Notes: generated by a model from the sequence alone, not told the origin. A stretch of DNA of 64,000 bases from Neorhizobium galegae (GCF_017877055.1 NZ_JAGIPG010000002.1:1240001-1304000), one strand, 5' to 3'; counted from the stretch's first letter, positions 51,277 through 60,648 are shown. Made by a program: numbers and translations.

Positions 51277-52077
51277 ATGCCCGCTCCGAAGAATCACTTC
51301 AAGGCGGCGCTGAAAGCCGGCCTGCCGCAGATCGGTCTCTGGCTGAACATGGGCGAGGCGCTGACCGCCGAGATCGCCGGCAATGCCGGCTTCGACTGGC
51401 TGGTGATCGACGGCGAACACGGACCCAACGACCTGCGCAGCATTCTGGCGCAATTGCAGGCGCTTGCCACCTCCCCTTCGGAAGTGGTCGTGCGCCCGCC
51501 GATCGGCGAGACCTGGGTCATCAAGCAGATGCTCGATATCGGTGCCCGCACGCTGCTCGTGCCGATGGTCGATTCGGCCGAGCAGGCGAGGGAGCTCGTC
51601 CGCGCCGTCCGTTATCCGCCCCGCGGGGTGCGCGGCGTCGGTGCCGCCGTCGCCCGCGCCTCCGGCTTCAACGCCATCCCCGACTATGCCGAGACCGCCG
51701 CCGACGAGATCTGCCTGATCGTCCAGGCCGAAACCATGGCCTCGATTCGGGACCTGGAGAACATTGCAGCCGTCGATGGCGTCGACGGCGTCTTCATCGG
51801 CCCGGCCGATCTTTCGGCCGACATGGGTTATCTCGGCCGCATGGAGGCCCCGGAGGTTCAGGAGGTGATCGAGAAGGCGATCGGCACGATCGTGAAGTCC
51901 GGCAAGGCGGCCGGCATCCTCACCTTCAGCGAATCCCTGAACCGCCACTATCTCGATCTCGGCGCGAGCTTCGTGGCGGTCGGCGCCGATGTCACCGAAT
52001 TTTCCGGCGCACTACGATCGCTTGCCGGCCGTTACGGCCGCGGTGGCGGGGTCGGCAAGCAGCGTTCGGGCTACTGA
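51277..52077 (+). CDS. HpcH/HpaI-family aldolase
   Basis: A 266-residue TIM-barrel class II aldolase: WLVIDGEHGPND (substrate/catalytic His), RPPIGETWVIKQMLDIGA, a metal-binding Glu in LIVQAETMASI and Asp in GPADLSADMG. It cleaves 4-hydroxy-2-oxoheptanedioate or the similar 2-keto-3-deoxy sugar acid into pyruvate plus an aldehyde; the exact substrate is not decidable. It follows the reductase gene at 11 bases in an apparent operon, so a joint catabolic role is possible. The last 15 residues, GRGGGVGKQRSGY, are a flexible tail. Confidence 0.92.
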   Translation: MPAPKNHFKAALKAGLPQIGLWLNMGEALTAEIAGNAGFDWLVIDGEHGPNDLRSILAQLQALATSPSEVVVRPPIGETWVIKQMLDIGARTLLVPMVDSAEQARELVRAVRYPPRGVRGVGAAVARASGFNAIPDYAETAADEICLIVQAETMASIRDLENIAAVDGVDGVFIGPADLSADMGYLGRMEAPEVQEVIEKAIGTIVKSGKAAGILTFSESLNRHYLDLGASFVAVGADVTEFSGALRSLAGRYGRGGGVGKQRSGY

Positions 52078-52202
52078 GAATCACTGAAGCTGCAAGAATG
52101 GAATCACTTGTTGCGATTCGCGTGTCGTGACCGATGGAATCGCATGACATTTCCATAAAAGACCTTGCCATCGATATCGTTTCCCAATAATCAGGCCCGA
52201 CC

Positions 52203-52292
52203 GGAGAGGTGGCCGAGTGGTCGAAGGCGCTCCCCTGCTAAGGGAGTATACCCGAGAGGGTATCGTGGGTTCGAATCCCATCTTCTCCGCCA
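52203..52292 (+). tRNA. tRNA-Ser (GCU)
   Basis: A 90-base cloverleaf with encoded CCA (52290-52292). The acceptor stem GGAGAGG pairs with CTTCTCC. The anticodon stem CTCCC/GGGAG (52230-52234, 52242-52246) frames loop CTGCTAA, with anticodon GCT at 52237-52239, reading AGC/AGU codons. A long variable arm (TATACCCGAGAGGGTATC) and GGTTCGAATCC T-loop are typical of serine tRNAs. Confidence 0.97.
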
Positions 52293-52710
52293 TTCCTGGC
52301 TCCAAGCGCCCGCCCCAATCCTGTATACGGTTCCCCTTCTGTCAGCTTTGCAGCCCTTTTGGCAAAAAGGAATCGCTGGCGAATCCTGGCCGGTCCCTTG
52401 AGTCCTTCAGCCGCGTTTCCATTGCGCTAAGTGACTGCGGCATAAGCTCTTTCTTAATAAAGCGTAAAATACCACCTAATGCGGCACTCTGCTTTGTGTC
52501 CTTTCAGCAACAGACTTATGGGAAGCGGGTACCGGAAGGGCGCCCGATTGAAGTTCCAGATTGCATGACCTTCCCCGTCTTGTATTTTCAAATCCGGAAG
52601 CGAGGCGGTGGATCGTCCTTCTTCTAGCAATCGACGGGGATGGGGCAGGGAACGCTGTCCTTCAGCCAAAAGAACCCAGACCCATACGAAACTTTGACTG
52701 GAGGTCAAAA
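52293..52710. other. Interval between tRNA-Ser and the first porin gene
   Basis: About 418 bases expected to hold the porin promoter and 5' leader. An AT-richer section near 52440-52480 (CTCTTTCTTAATAAAGCG) may be promoter DNA. No integrase or attachment-like duplication of the tRNA 3' end was seen, and no convincing gene. Confidence 0.4.
52693..52709 (+). promoter_or_regulatory. Hairpin enclosing the porin 1 Shine-Dalgarno
   Basis: TTTGAC, loop TGGAG, GTCAAA directly before the ATG. GGAGG straddles the loop and the 3' arm, so folding would partly hide the ribosome-binding site. The same element precedes porin 2. Confidence 0.5.
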
Positions 52711-53781
52711 ATGAACATCAAGAGCCTTCTTCTCGGCTCCGCTGCTGCCCTCGCAGCAGTCTCCGGCGCTCAGGCGGCTGACGCCATCGTAGCTGCTGAA
52801 CCGGAGCCCATGGAATACGTTCGCGTTTGCGACGCTTTCGGCACCGGCTATTTCTACATCCCGGGCACCGAAACCTGCCTCAAGATCGGCGGCGTCGTTC
52901 GTTTCCAGGTCGACTTCGGCCAGGACGTTAACAGCTTCAATGACTACGATTGGGATACCTTCTCCCGCGTAGAGCTTAACATCACTGCCAAGAGCGATAC
53001 CGAGCTCGGCACGCTGACCTCGGTTGCGTCTCTCCGTGTTGAGGCTAACCAGGACATCGGCTACACCTCGAACATCACAAACGGTGGTGGTAGCGGCGTT
53101 AACGACGCTTACATCAACGAAGCCTACATCCAGCTCGGCGGCTTCAAGGTCGGCCGTTACCTGACCTGGTGGGATAAGGGCATCAACGGTGAATCCGACT
53201 GGAATGCCAACTCTAACACTGCTCGCATGCAGGCGGTTAGCTACACCTACACCGGTTCTGCCTTCAGCGCCGGTATCCAGGTTGACGAACTGTCCCGCGC
53301 TGCTGGCGTCGGCGGTCAGAACGTTGGTATCGAAGGTATCGTAACCGCCAAGTTCGGTTCTGTAGCATTCGACCTTCTCGGTGGTTACGACGTTGCTGCT
53401 GAAGAAGGCGCTGTTCGCGCTATCCTGTCGGCTCCGGTCGGTCCGGGCACCCTTCAGGCTCTCGCTATCTGGTCGAGCGGTCTCGGCGGTGGCGCGTTCT
53501 TCGATAACGCCTACTACAACCGTGGTGAGTGGGCTCTGGCGGCTTCCTACGCCTACAAGGTCTCCGACAAGCTGACCATCACCCCCGGCGGTACCTACAT
53601 CTGGAACGCAGCTGATGGTGTTGGCGATTACGGCAGCGACGAAGCTTACCGTGTTGGTCTGACCATCGACTACACGATCGTTCCGGGCTTCACCGCCAAG
53701 ATCACGGGTAACTACAACAAGGTTCAGACTGCGGCTGACGAGTTCTGGGATGGTTTCGTCCGTCTCGACCGCACGTTCTAA
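52711..53781 (+). CDS. Porin, RopA/Omp2-like (copy 1)
   Basis: A 356-residue outer-membrane beta-barrel of the alphaproteobacterial porin_2 group. The signal peptide MNIKSLLLGSAAALAAVSGA is cleaved after QAA. PEPMEYVRVCDAFGTGYFYI PGTETC is the family N-terminus with two cysteines. Amphipathic strands continue to a C-terminal phenylalanine (FVRLDRTF), the usual assembly signal. It would form a general diffusion trimer. GGAGG at 52700-52704 fixes the start. It is one of two tandem paralogues with near-identical N-termini and diverged loops; codon choice (many GTT, GCT) suggests high expression. Confidence 0.95.
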   Translation: MNIKSLLLGSAAALAAVSGAQAADAIVAAEPEPMEYVRVCDAFGTGYFYIPGTETCLKIGGVVRFQVDFGQDVNSFNDYDWDTFSRVELNITAKSDTELGTLTSVASLRVEANQDIGYTSNITNGGGSGVNDAYINEAYIQLGGFKVGRYLTWWDKGINGESDWNANSNTARMQAVSYTYTGSAFSAGIQVDELSRAAGVGGQNVGIEGIVTAKFGSVAFDLLGGYDVAAEEGAVRAILSAPVGPGTLQALAIWSSGLGGGAFFDNAYYNRGEWALAASYAYKVSDKLTITPGGTYIWNAADGVGDYGSDEAYRVGLTIDYTIVPGFTAKITGNYNKVQTAADEFWDGFVRLDRTF

Positions 53782-53789
53782 TACTGTAG

Positions 53790-53818
53790 GAACTCCCCCG
53801 GCTTGCCCGGGGGAGTTC
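53790..53818. terminator. Strong hairpin between the porin genes
   Basis: A perfect 12-base stem, GAACTCCCCCGG and CCGGGGGAGTTC, with a five-base loop, nine bases after the first porin stop. No U-run follows on the plus strand (A-run instead), so it may protect the porin mRNA 3' end or be a weak terminator rather than a classic one. Confidence 0.55.
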
Positions 53819-53944
53819 TCAAAAAAAATGGCTGGCCTAAATAAGGCCTCCGTATGGGGAGCTGAGACCGGGGAATGGGCTGCTTATGCAGCCTGCATGT
53901 GTTTGATCAATTATCGATCGGGCATCATTTAGCATTCAGAGAAA

Positions 53945-53959
53945 TTGACTGGAGGTCAA
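53945..53959 (+). promoter_or_regulatory. Hairpin enclosing the porin 2 Shine-Dalgarno
   Basis: TTGAC, loop TGGAG, GTCAA, five bases before the ATG. It has the same core as the element before porin 1 and is kept although the surrounding leader sequences differ. Confidence 0.5.
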
Positions 53960-53963
53960 AAGA

Positions 53964-55019
53964 ATGAACATCAAGAGCCTTCTTCTCGGTTCTGCAGCGG
54001 CTCTCGCGGCAGTTTCCGGCGCTCAGGCTGCCGACGCTATCGTCGCTGCTGAACCGGAGCCAATGGAATACGTTCGCGTCTGCGACGCGTTCGGCACTGG
54101 TTACTTCTACATCCCGGGCACTGAAACCTGCCTCAAAATCGGCGGTTATGTTCGTTTCGAAGTCGGTTTTGGTGAAGACACGAACGGCTTCAGCGGCGGC
54201 GACTGGGATTCCTACAGCCGCGCTCAGCTCGAGTTCACTGCGAAGTCCGACACCGAACTCGGCACGCTGACCTCGGTTGCCTCGGTCCGTTTCGAAGCCA
54301 ACCAGGACGTCGGCTACGCTTCGAACATCACCGCTGGTAGCGGCGGCGTCAACGACGCTTACATCAACGAAGCCTACATCCAGCTCGGCGGCTTCCGCGT
54401 CGGCCGCTGGCTGAACTGGTGGGATGCTAACGATCTTCCGGGCGAACTCGACAACCTCGGTTCGAACCGTCTCCAGTCGATCTCCTACACCTATACCGGC
54501 AGCGCTTTCACGGCCGGCATTCAGGTTGACGAACTGTCGCGGGCTCGCGGCCTCGGTGGCCAGAACGTCGGTATCGAAGCTGTCATTCAGGCGGCTATCG
54601 GCCCGGCCAAGCTCGAACTGCTCGGTTCCTACGACTTCAGCGCAGAAAACGGCGCGATCCGTGCGATCGGTTCTGTTGCCGTTGGTCCGGGCACCTTCTA
54701 CCTCTCCGGCGTTTGGTCGTCGGGTGACAATGCCTACTACGGCGTAACCGATACCGGCGCTGGTGAAGCAGCTGTGGCCGTTGCCTATTCCTTCAAGGCG
54801 ACCGACAAGCTCGAAATCATTCCGGAAGCCCAGTACATCTGGAATACGGAAGTTGATGCAGATGGCGACTTCTTCGGTGACGATGCCTGGGGCGCTGGCG
54901 TAACCGTCAACTACCAGATCGTCGAAAACTTCGCTGCCAAGGTTGCTGTAAACTACGTGGAAGTTGGCGACGAAGACGGTACGGTACAGGGTATCGTCCG
55001 CCTGCAGCGCGACTTCTAA
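53964..55019 (+). CDS. Porin, RopA/Omp2-like (copy 2)
   Basis: 351 residues with the same signal peptide and CDAFGTGYFYIPGTETC start as the preceding porin. The following barrel is similar strand by strand but with different loops (EDTNGFSGGDWDSYSRAQLE, DANDLPGELDNLG). It ends VRLQRDF with the terminal aromatic residue. It lies 182 bases after porin 1 and has its own leader and terminator, so it can be expressed separately. Differences in acidic loop residues may change pore selectivity or phage/antibody recognition; this is inference. Confidence 0.95.
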   Translation: MNIKSLLLGSAAALAAVSGAQAADAIVAAEPEPMEYVRVCDAFGTGYFYIPGTETCLKIGGYVRFEVGFGEDTNGFSGGDWDSYSRAQLEFTAKSDTELGTLTSVASVRFEANQDVGYASNITAGSGGVNDAYINEAYIQLGGFRVGRWLNWWDANDLPGELDNLGSNRLQSISYTYTGSAFTAGIQVDELSRARGLGGQNVGIEAVIQAAIGPAKLELLGSYDFSAENGAIRAIGSVAVGPGTFYLSGVWSSGDNAYYGVTDTGAGEAAVAVAYSFKATDKLEIIPEAQYIWNTEVDADGDFFGDDAWGAGVTVNYQIVENFAAKVAVNYVEVGDEDGTVQGIVRLQRDF

Positions 55020-55044
55020 TCCGGTCTGATCGGATTGAATTGAG

Positions 55045-55071
55045 AAAGCCCGGCCTTGTGCCGGGCTTTTT
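55045..55071 (+). terminator. Intrinsic terminator after porin 2
   Basis: AAAGCCCGGC (55045-55054), short loop, GCCGGGCTTT (55060-55069) and T-run, 25 bases after the stop. The remaining bases to 55283 show no gene. Confidence 0.85.
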
Positions 55072-55283
55072 GCTTCAAGGGACTTCGGCTGCAACGGGAT
55101 GGCTGTTCGAAATGAATCCCGGGTGATTTTGGAAGTCGGGAGCGGTCGTTCGCGTCCCGCCGGGCGCCGAGGCGGCGAACTACCGCGACGTGAATTTGTC
55201 CATCGCCGGCGAGGCCACGGCGGCCAGCGCCGCTTCCTTATTCGAAAGAAGAGAAAATCGATCCCGATCAGGCCGCGGTCTGA

Positions 55284-57359
55284 TTACTGCCGCCCGTACC
55301 TCAGATCCGCTTCGATATCCGCCTTCTGTCCCAGCCTTACCTTGTAGACCTGATAGTTCTCCATCACCCGCTGCACGTAGTTGCGGGTTTCAGGGAAGGG
55401 GATGCGCTCGATCCAGTCGACCACCTCGTCGATGGATTTGCCGCGGGGGTCGCCGTAGCGGGTGATCCATTCGGGCACCCGTTTGGGACCGGCATTGTAG
55501 GCGATGAATGTGAGGATATAGGAGCCGCCGAACGTATCGATCTGTTCGCCGAGGTAATGCGCGCCGAGCGTGGCATTGTAGCCCGCATCCGTGGTCAGCC
55601 TTGCCGCCGCGTAGGTGAGGCCGTGCCGCTTGGCGACGCCCTGCGCCGTGCCGGGCAGGATCTGCAACAGGCCACGGGCGTTGGCTGGTGAAACCGCGCC
55701 CGGGTTGAAGGCGCTTTCCTGGCGGGCGATCGCGTAGGCGAGCGCCTTGCCGGAACCGGCGATATCGGCGCCGGGCGGGATGACGCCGATCGGGAAGGCG
55801 AGTGCGGCCACATCGATGCCGCGGCTGAAAGCGGTCTTGCCGATCTGTAGCGACAGGGCGTGATTGTCTTCCGATTCGGCTCTTGCCGCGAGGATCGCAA
55901 GTTCCCCGGGACTGGTCATTTCTTCCGCCAGCGCGCGATAGAGCATCGCGGCGCGTTTGCCATGGCCGGCATCTTCGAGCCTTGCGATCGCCCGGACGGC
56001 TTCGCGGTTTTCGAAATTCTGGCGGTCGGCCCCGCTTGGCGTCGGATAAGTGACGTCGAGGGACTTGAGGTCCAGCCGTGCGGCGGCAAGCTGGCCGTAG
56101 AACGTGCTGGAGAAATGGGCCGCCTTGGCGAAGAATTCCTGGGCGCTGCCCGGTCCGCCGTCCTCCGCCGCGCGGCCGAGCCAGTAGAGGGCGCGCGACG
56201 CCGAAAGCGGCTTGTTCGAGGTATCGAGGATCTTGCGGAAATGTTTCTCCGCGGTTGCCGGTTCATGCAGCGCCCGCAGCGCATACCAGCCGGCGTGGAA
56301 TTCCGCATCGACAATATCGGTGGAGGACGCGGCAATATAATTGGCCGCCGTCCGGTAGGCCAGCTTGAACTCGCCCTGGTCGGCGAGGCCGCGCGCCACG
56401 ATGCGGCGCTCGTTCCACCATTCGCTCGTGTTGACCAGCTTTGCCGCCTCGCGCGGCGCCTTTTCGAGCAGGTCCGCGGCGTCCCGGTATTTGTCTTGCC
56501 GGCGCAGATATTCGACGCGGGCGAAGAGATAACCGGCATCCTCCTTCAGCGAACTATCGACACCGTTCAGCAGCGCCTCGGCATTTTTGGCATTGCTGAT
56601 GACTGCGGTCCAGGCCTTGTAGAGCGATTGCGCCTTGCCGAGATCACCGAAACGTTTTGCCTGTGCCGCACGCCCCTTGTACATCAGGAAGTCCATCCGC
56701 GCCTTGTGATCGGCGGCGGTGAGAAGCGCGGAGAATTCAGAGAGGATCTGGTCCTCGGTCGGCTTGTCGAGCGTCTCGCTCACCCAGATCTGCCGCAGCG
56801 GGCGGGCGGCCTCCGGCTGCTTGCCCGAGGCGACGAGCGCGCGGGCGAGGATGATCGTGCCCTCGGTGGTTTCCGGCCGGGTTGCGCCGAAGGCGGCGAG
56901 CACTGTCGGGGCGGGCGGGTTTTCACGATAAAGCGCGCGTTCGGAATTGGCGCGCAGGCCCTTCAGGCCCGGCCAGCCCTTCAGTTCCGTCTGGGCCGCG
57001 GCGATCTCGCCCGACGGCACGCCCGGCGCGCCGGATGTGGCGATCGCCCAGGTGAGGATATGCCGGTCGAGTGAGCCTTCGGCGAGACCGTTGCGTGTGG
57101 CAAGGGCGGCGGCGATGTCATTGCCTGCAAGTGCGTCAAGCCCGGCTTTCAACTCGGGCGCAACCACCAGCGGACCGGTCCTCGGGATGGTGCCGGTCAC
57201 GTCGGGCACAGGCATCGCGGCGGGCATGGTGATCGCGACCGGGTTTTCGGGCTTCACATAGGGAAGAGGCGCAATGCTCTCGGGAAGCGATGCGGCAAAC
57301 GCATGCATGCTCGCAGCGCCGAGCCCCAGTGCTGCGAGGATCAGAACAGGCCTGTACAT
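55284..57359 (-). CDS. Soluble lytic murein transglycosylase, Slt70-like
   Basis: 691 residues. A signal peptide (MYRPVLILAALGLGAASMHA) leads to a long alpha-helical superhelix (about 50-520) and the C-terminal SLT domain. The catalytic glutamate is in YAIARQESAFNPGAVSPANA, followed by GLLQILPGTAQGVA, NATLGAHYLGEQID and FIAYNAGPKRVPEWI. It cleaves peptidoglycan glycan strands to 1,6-anhydro products in the periplasm, feeding the muropeptide pool that AmpR-type regulators sense. It is convergent with porin 2 and divergent from dapA. Confidence 0.94.
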   Translation of the reverse strand: MYRPVLILAALGLGAASMHAFAASLPESIAPLPYVKPENPVAITMPAAMPVPDVTGTIPRTGPLVVAPELKAGLDALAGNDIAAALATRNGLAEGSLDRHILTWAIATSGAPGVPSGEIAAAQTELKGWPGLKGLRANSERALYRENPPAPTVLAAFGATRPETTEGTIILARALVASGKQPEAARPLRQIWVSETLDKPTEDQILSEFSALLTAADHKARMDFLMYKGRAAQAKRFGDLGKAQSLYKAWTAVISNAKNAEALLNGVDSSLKEDAGYLFARVEYLRRQDKYRDAADLLEKAPREAAKLVNTSEWWNERRIVARGLADQGEFKLAYRTAANYIAASSTDIVDAEFHAGWYALRALHEPATAEKHFRKILDTSNKPLSASRALYWLGRAAEDGGPGSAQEFFAKAAHFSSTFYGQLAAARLDLKSLDVTYPTPSGADRQNFENREAVRAIARLEDAGHGKRAAMLYRALAEEMTSPGELAILAARAESEDNHALSLQIGKTAFSRGIDVAALAFPIGVIPPGADIAGSGKALAYAIARQESAFNPGAVSPANARGLLQILPGTAQGVAKRHGLTYAAARLTTDAGYNATLGAHYLGEQIDTFGGSYILTFIAYNAGPKRVPEWITRYGDPRGKSIDEVVDWIERIPFPETRNYVQRVMENYQVYKVRLGQKADIEADLRYGRQ

Positions 57360-57635
57360 CCGGTAACTCGCGAAAATAGTCGTCCCCTTATTAGCCGCCA
57401 GCCACGTTAACGAAAGCTTACCACGTTTATGAAAATGCGTGGTTTCTTATATGAGATTCCATATGAAATCCCTGGCACTTGCGCTTGTCGCCGCTTTCCC
57501 GCCGCTTTATGGTGCGCGACCTGAAAGGCTTTCGGGAAAAAGGTCGGCTGCGTCGCTGCCCGTCCAAAGTTGCCGGGAGCCCTCATAGTCACGGATTGCG
57601 GCAGCAGAATGAACGCTGTCGATTGGGAGTTTTGC

Positions 57636-58520
57636 ATGTTCAAGGGATCAATGCCCGCGCTGGTCACCCCGTTTACTGCCGATGGTGCAGTGGACGAGCA
57701 GGCTTTTGCCGCGCATGTGGATTGGCAGATCGGCGAAGGCAGCACCGGTGTGGTGCCGGTCGGCACCACCGGTGAATCGCCGACGCTGAGCCATGACGAG
57801 CACAGGCGCGTCGTGGAACTCTGTATCGAAGTGGCGAAAAAGCGGGTTCCCGTTATCGCCGGCGCCGGCTCCAACAATACGCGCGAAGCGGTGGAGCTTG
57901 CCGTACACGCGGAAAAGGCCGGCGCCGATGCCGTCCTCGTCGTCACGCCCTATTACAACAAGCCGACCCAGAAGGGCCTGATCGCGCATTTCTCGGCGAT
58001 CGCGCAAGCGACGAAGCTGCCGATCATCATCTACAACATCCCGCCGCGCTCGGTCATCGACATGTCGCCGGAAACGATGGGCGCGCTGGTGAAGGCGCAC
58101 CGGAATATCGTCGGCGTCAAGGATGCGACCGGCAAGATCGAGCGCGTCTCGGAACAGCGCATCACCTGCGGCAAGGATTTCGTGCAGCTCTCGGGGGAAG
58201 ATGCGACAGCGCTTGGCTTCAACGCCCATGGCGGAGTCGGCTGCATCTCGGTGACGGCCAATGTCGCGCCGCGCCTCTGCGCGGAATTCCAGGCGGCGAC
58301 GCTTGCGGGCGATTATACCAAGGCGCTCGAATACCAGGATCGCCTGATGCCGCTGCACAAGGCGATCTTCCTGGAACCTGGCCTCTGCGGCGCCAAATAC
58401 GGCCTCAACAGGATCCGCGGCATGAACCGCACGGTCCGCTCGCCGCTGGTCTCGACGCTGGAGCCGGCAACCGAGGCGGCGATCGATTCGGCGCTGCGCC
58501 ACGCGGGGCTGTTGAACTGA
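57636..58520 (+). CDS. dapA: 4-hydroxy-tetrahydrodipicolinate synthase
   Basis: A 294-residue TIM-barrel enzyme joining pyruvate and aspartate semialdehyde in lysine and diaminopimelate synthesis. Thr44-Thr45 in GTTGES, Tyr133 in [10 protein letters not shown] with Arg139, and the Schiff-base Lys162 in [12 protein letters not shown] are in place. TGGGAG seven bases before the ATG at 57636 fixes the start. A terminator follows at 58579. The order dapA-smpB is common in rhizobia. Confidence 0.97.
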   Translation: MFKGSMPALVTPFTADGAVDEQAFAAHVDWQIGEGSTGVVPVGTTGESPTLSHDEHRRVVELCIEVAKKRVPVIAGAGSNNTREAVELAVHAEKAGADAVLVVTPYYNKPTQKGLIAHFSAIAQATKLPIIIYNIPPRSVIDMSPETMGALVKAHRNIVGVKDATGKIERVSEQRITCGKDFVQLSGEDATALGFNAHGGVGCISVTANVAPRLCAEFQAATLAGDYTKALEYQDRLMPLHKAIFLEPGLCGAKYGLNRIRGMNRTVRSPLVSTLEPATEAAIDSALRHAGLLN

Positions 58521-58578
58521 GACGCATCCGCGCTCACCGCTTCACTTTCGGCATCGGCCGCATTACATAGACAAGTAA

Positions 58579-58610
58579 CCCCGCTCATAGCCCATGGGCG
58601 GGGATTTGTT
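58579..58610 (+). terminator. Intrinsic terminator after dapA
   Basis: CCCCGC (58579-58584) and GCGGGG (58598-58603), with an inner GCCCATGGGC palindrome, followed by ATTTGTTTT. Confidence 0.7.
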
Positions 58611-58640
58611 TTCGGATAAAGGGCGGAACGGAATACACTC

Positions 58641-59117
58641 ATGGCCCCCAAAGGCAGCCAGCGCACGGTCAACAAGATTGTCGCGGAGAACCGCAAGGCC
58701 CGCTACAACTATGAAATCATGGATACCTATGAGGCCGGACTGGTCCTGACTGGGACCGAGGTCAAGTCTTTGCGCGAAGGCAAGGCCAATATTGCCGAAT
58801 CCTACGCCTCCGACGAGGGCAATGAAATCTGGCTGATCAATTCGCATCTGCCGGAATACCTGCAGGCCAACCGCTTCAATCACGAACCGCGCCGCCGCCG
58901 CAAGCTGCTGCTGTCGAAGCGCGAGATCAACCGTCTGCGCGCCGGCATCAACCGCGAAGGCATGACCCTGGTGCCGCTGAAGATCTATTTCAACGAAAAG
59001 GGCCGCGCCAAGCTCGAACTCGCGCTCGCCAAGGGCAAGAAGCTGCACGACAAGCGCGAGACCGAGAAGGAACGCGACTGGAACCGCCAGAAGTCGCGGC
59101 TGTTGAAGTCGAACTGA
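58641..59117 (+). CDS. smpB: SsrA-binding protein SmpB
   Basis: A 158-residue partner of tmRNA in rescue of stalled ribosomes. [21 protein letters not shown] and [19 protein letters not shown] form the OB-fold. [16 protein letters not shown] and a basic C-terminal tail [20 protein letters not shown] complete the family pattern. The start is the first ATG 120 bases after dapA. The tmRNA gene is not in the window. Confidence 0.97.
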   Translation: MAPKGSQRTVNKIVAENRKARYNYEIMDTYEAGLVLTGTEVKSLREGKANIAESYASDEGNEIWLINSHLPEYLQANRFNHEPRRRRKLLLSKREINRLRAGINREGMTLVPLKIYFNEKGRAKLELALAKGKKLHDKRETEKERDWNRQKSRLLKSN

Positions 59118-59208
59118 ACAACCGCAGCTGCCGCCGAAGCCATCTCGCCCTAATCGCTCGTGAACTTCCGTGCCTCCCAGCCGTTAAGCGAGACACCAGG
59201 GAGTTTTC

Positions 59209-59502
59209 GTGCGGAAGACAAGCTATCCGGATATCATCATCGATGCGATCGCGCGGCGGCGGATCGTCGAACTCCGCTACAAGGGCATAAAGCGCAGGGT
59301 GCGGCCGCATATCCTCGGTTACGCCGGCGAAGGCGCGCTCGCCCTCAGCGCCTGGCAGATTGCCGGAACGGGCTCCGGATGGCGCCTGTTTCATGTCGAT
59401 GAGATCAGCGATCTGGCGCAGACCGAGGCGGGCTTCCGCAGCCCCGCGCGCGGGTATAACCCCAACGATCCCGCCTTTTCGCGCATCATCGAACGGCTGT
59501 GA
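59209..59502 (+). CDS. Stand-alone WYL-like domain protein
   Basis: 97 residues. AIARRRIVELRYKGIKRRVRPHILGY, ALSAWQIAGTGSGWRLFHVDEISDL and a C-terminal FRSPARGYNPNDPAF resemble a WYL domain (small SH3-like ligand or nucleic-acid sensor) without its usual DNA-binding half. The start is GTG at 59209 with GGGAG 6-10 bases before. It follows smpB by about 90 bases and precedes a membrane protein gene, probably in one transcript. WYL assignment is moderate. Confidence 0.65.
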   Translation: MRKTSYPDIIIDAIARRRIVELRYKGIKRRVRPHILGYAGEGALALSAWQIAGTGSGWRLFHVDEISDLAQTEAGFRSPARGYNPNDPAFSRIIERL

Positions 59503-59572
59503 AAGTCGCCTCAGGAACAAAATCCGCACCATTCCGTTGCGTACGTCTTGGAAGCAAGCGGGCAACGGGGCA

Positions 59573-60538
59573 ATGACGCGAAGGAAAATTTTGACCTATG
59601 GCATGCTGGTGATCGGCTTCGGTGCCGCCGGCTATCTGCTTTATCACACCTTTCGTGAATACTCGCTCTCCGACATCGTCGAATCCGTCCGCGCCATCCC
59701 CACTTTCAATCTCCTGATGGCGCTCCTTTTCGCCTTCGGTTCCTATCTCTGCCTCTCGGGCTTCGACTGGGCCGGCGTGCGATATGTGAGGAACGACCTC
59801 GCCTATCCGAAGATCGGGCTTGCCTCCTTCATCGCGCTGTCGATCGGCCAGAGCGTCGGTCTTTCCGGCTTGAGCAGCGGCGCGCTGCGCTACCGCTATT
59901 ATGCCCATTGGGGCATGAGCACCGAGGATGTGGCGAAGATCGTGCTGCTGTCGGGCGTTACGGTCGGTATCGGCATGGCGACGCTGTCGGGCATCGTCAT
60001 GGTGCTCAACCAGAAGGATGCCGCGTCGGTGCTGGGCCTGCGTGAGACCGTGATCATCGCGATCGGTTTTGCCTGCCTTGCCGCAACAGCCGGTTACCTG
60101 GCGCTCGCGGCCTTCGTCCGCACCCCGCTGAAGATCCGTTCCTGGACCTTCGAAATGCCGGTGCTGAAGATCGCGATTGCCCAGGTCGTGATTAGTACGA
60201 TCAATTTCGCGCTGGTCTCCGCCTGCTTGCGCGAGGTCATGGCCGCCACGGCGGATGTCAGCTATCTCAAGGCCGCAACTGCCTTCGTGCTCGCCAACCT
60301 AGCGATATTGATCACCCATGCGCCGGGCGGTCTCGGCGTCCTGGAAGCGACCGTCCGCCATGTCATGGGGGACCAGGCCTCCATCGGCTCGCTGGTCGCC
60401 TTCCGGGTGATCTACTTCTTCATCCCGTTCTTCATCGGCCTGCCATTGTCGCTGGTCGTCGAAGCGGTCTTCCGCGCGAGGAAAGCAAGACGCTCTTCGG
60501 CGGAAGGGCTCCAGATGAGCAAGCCGGCGGCGGTTTGA
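59573..60538 (+). CDS. LPG-synthase-type/YbhN-like membrane protein
   Basis: 321 residues, about eight hydrophobic segments. Family marks: GQSVGLSGLSSGALRYRYYAHW and ILITHAPGGLGVLEATVRHV (P-G-G-x-G-x-x-E motif). These proteins are the membrane half of lysylphosphatidylglycerol synthases or lipid transporters; no aminoacyl-transfer domain is attached, so a lipid-translocation or lipid-binding role is likelier. The ATG at 59573 begins MTRRKILTYGMLVIGFG; the frame upstream overlaps the WYL-like gene without similarity. A distant relative is encoded at 39078-40079. Confidence 0.85.
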   Translation: MTRRKILTYGMLVIGFGAAGYLLYHTFREYSLSDIVESVRAIPTFNLLMALLFAFGSYLCLSGFDWAGVRYVRNDLAYPKIGLASFIALSIGQSVGLSGLSSGALRYRYYAHWGMSTEDVAKIVLLSGVTVGIGMATLSGIVMVLNQKDAASVLGLRETVIIAIGFACLAATAGYLALAAFVRTPLKIRSWTFEMPVLKIAIAQVVISTINFALVSACLREVMAATADVSYLKAATAFVLANLAILITHAPGGLGVLEATVRHVMGDQASIGSLVAFRVIYFFIPFFIGLPLSLVVEAVFRARKARRSSAEGLQMSKPAAV

Positions 60539-60648
60539 CCGCTTGGGCGAGGTGCCGTTATCCGGTATCTCTCTTCGTCACCACAGCCTTGTGCCGGGTT
60601 CGAGGTCCAGGGCGAAAGATCGGGCAGGCAAAAATTGGGGGCGCATCC

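Noticed and set aside
52203..52710. tRNA-Ser as an integration site for a genomic island
   Set aside because: No integrase, no second copy of the tRNA end and only ordinary porin genes follow.
55099..55283. Short plus-strand frames after porin 2
   Set aside because: Arg/Gly-rich, no ribosome-binding site, run into the lytic transglycosylase gene.
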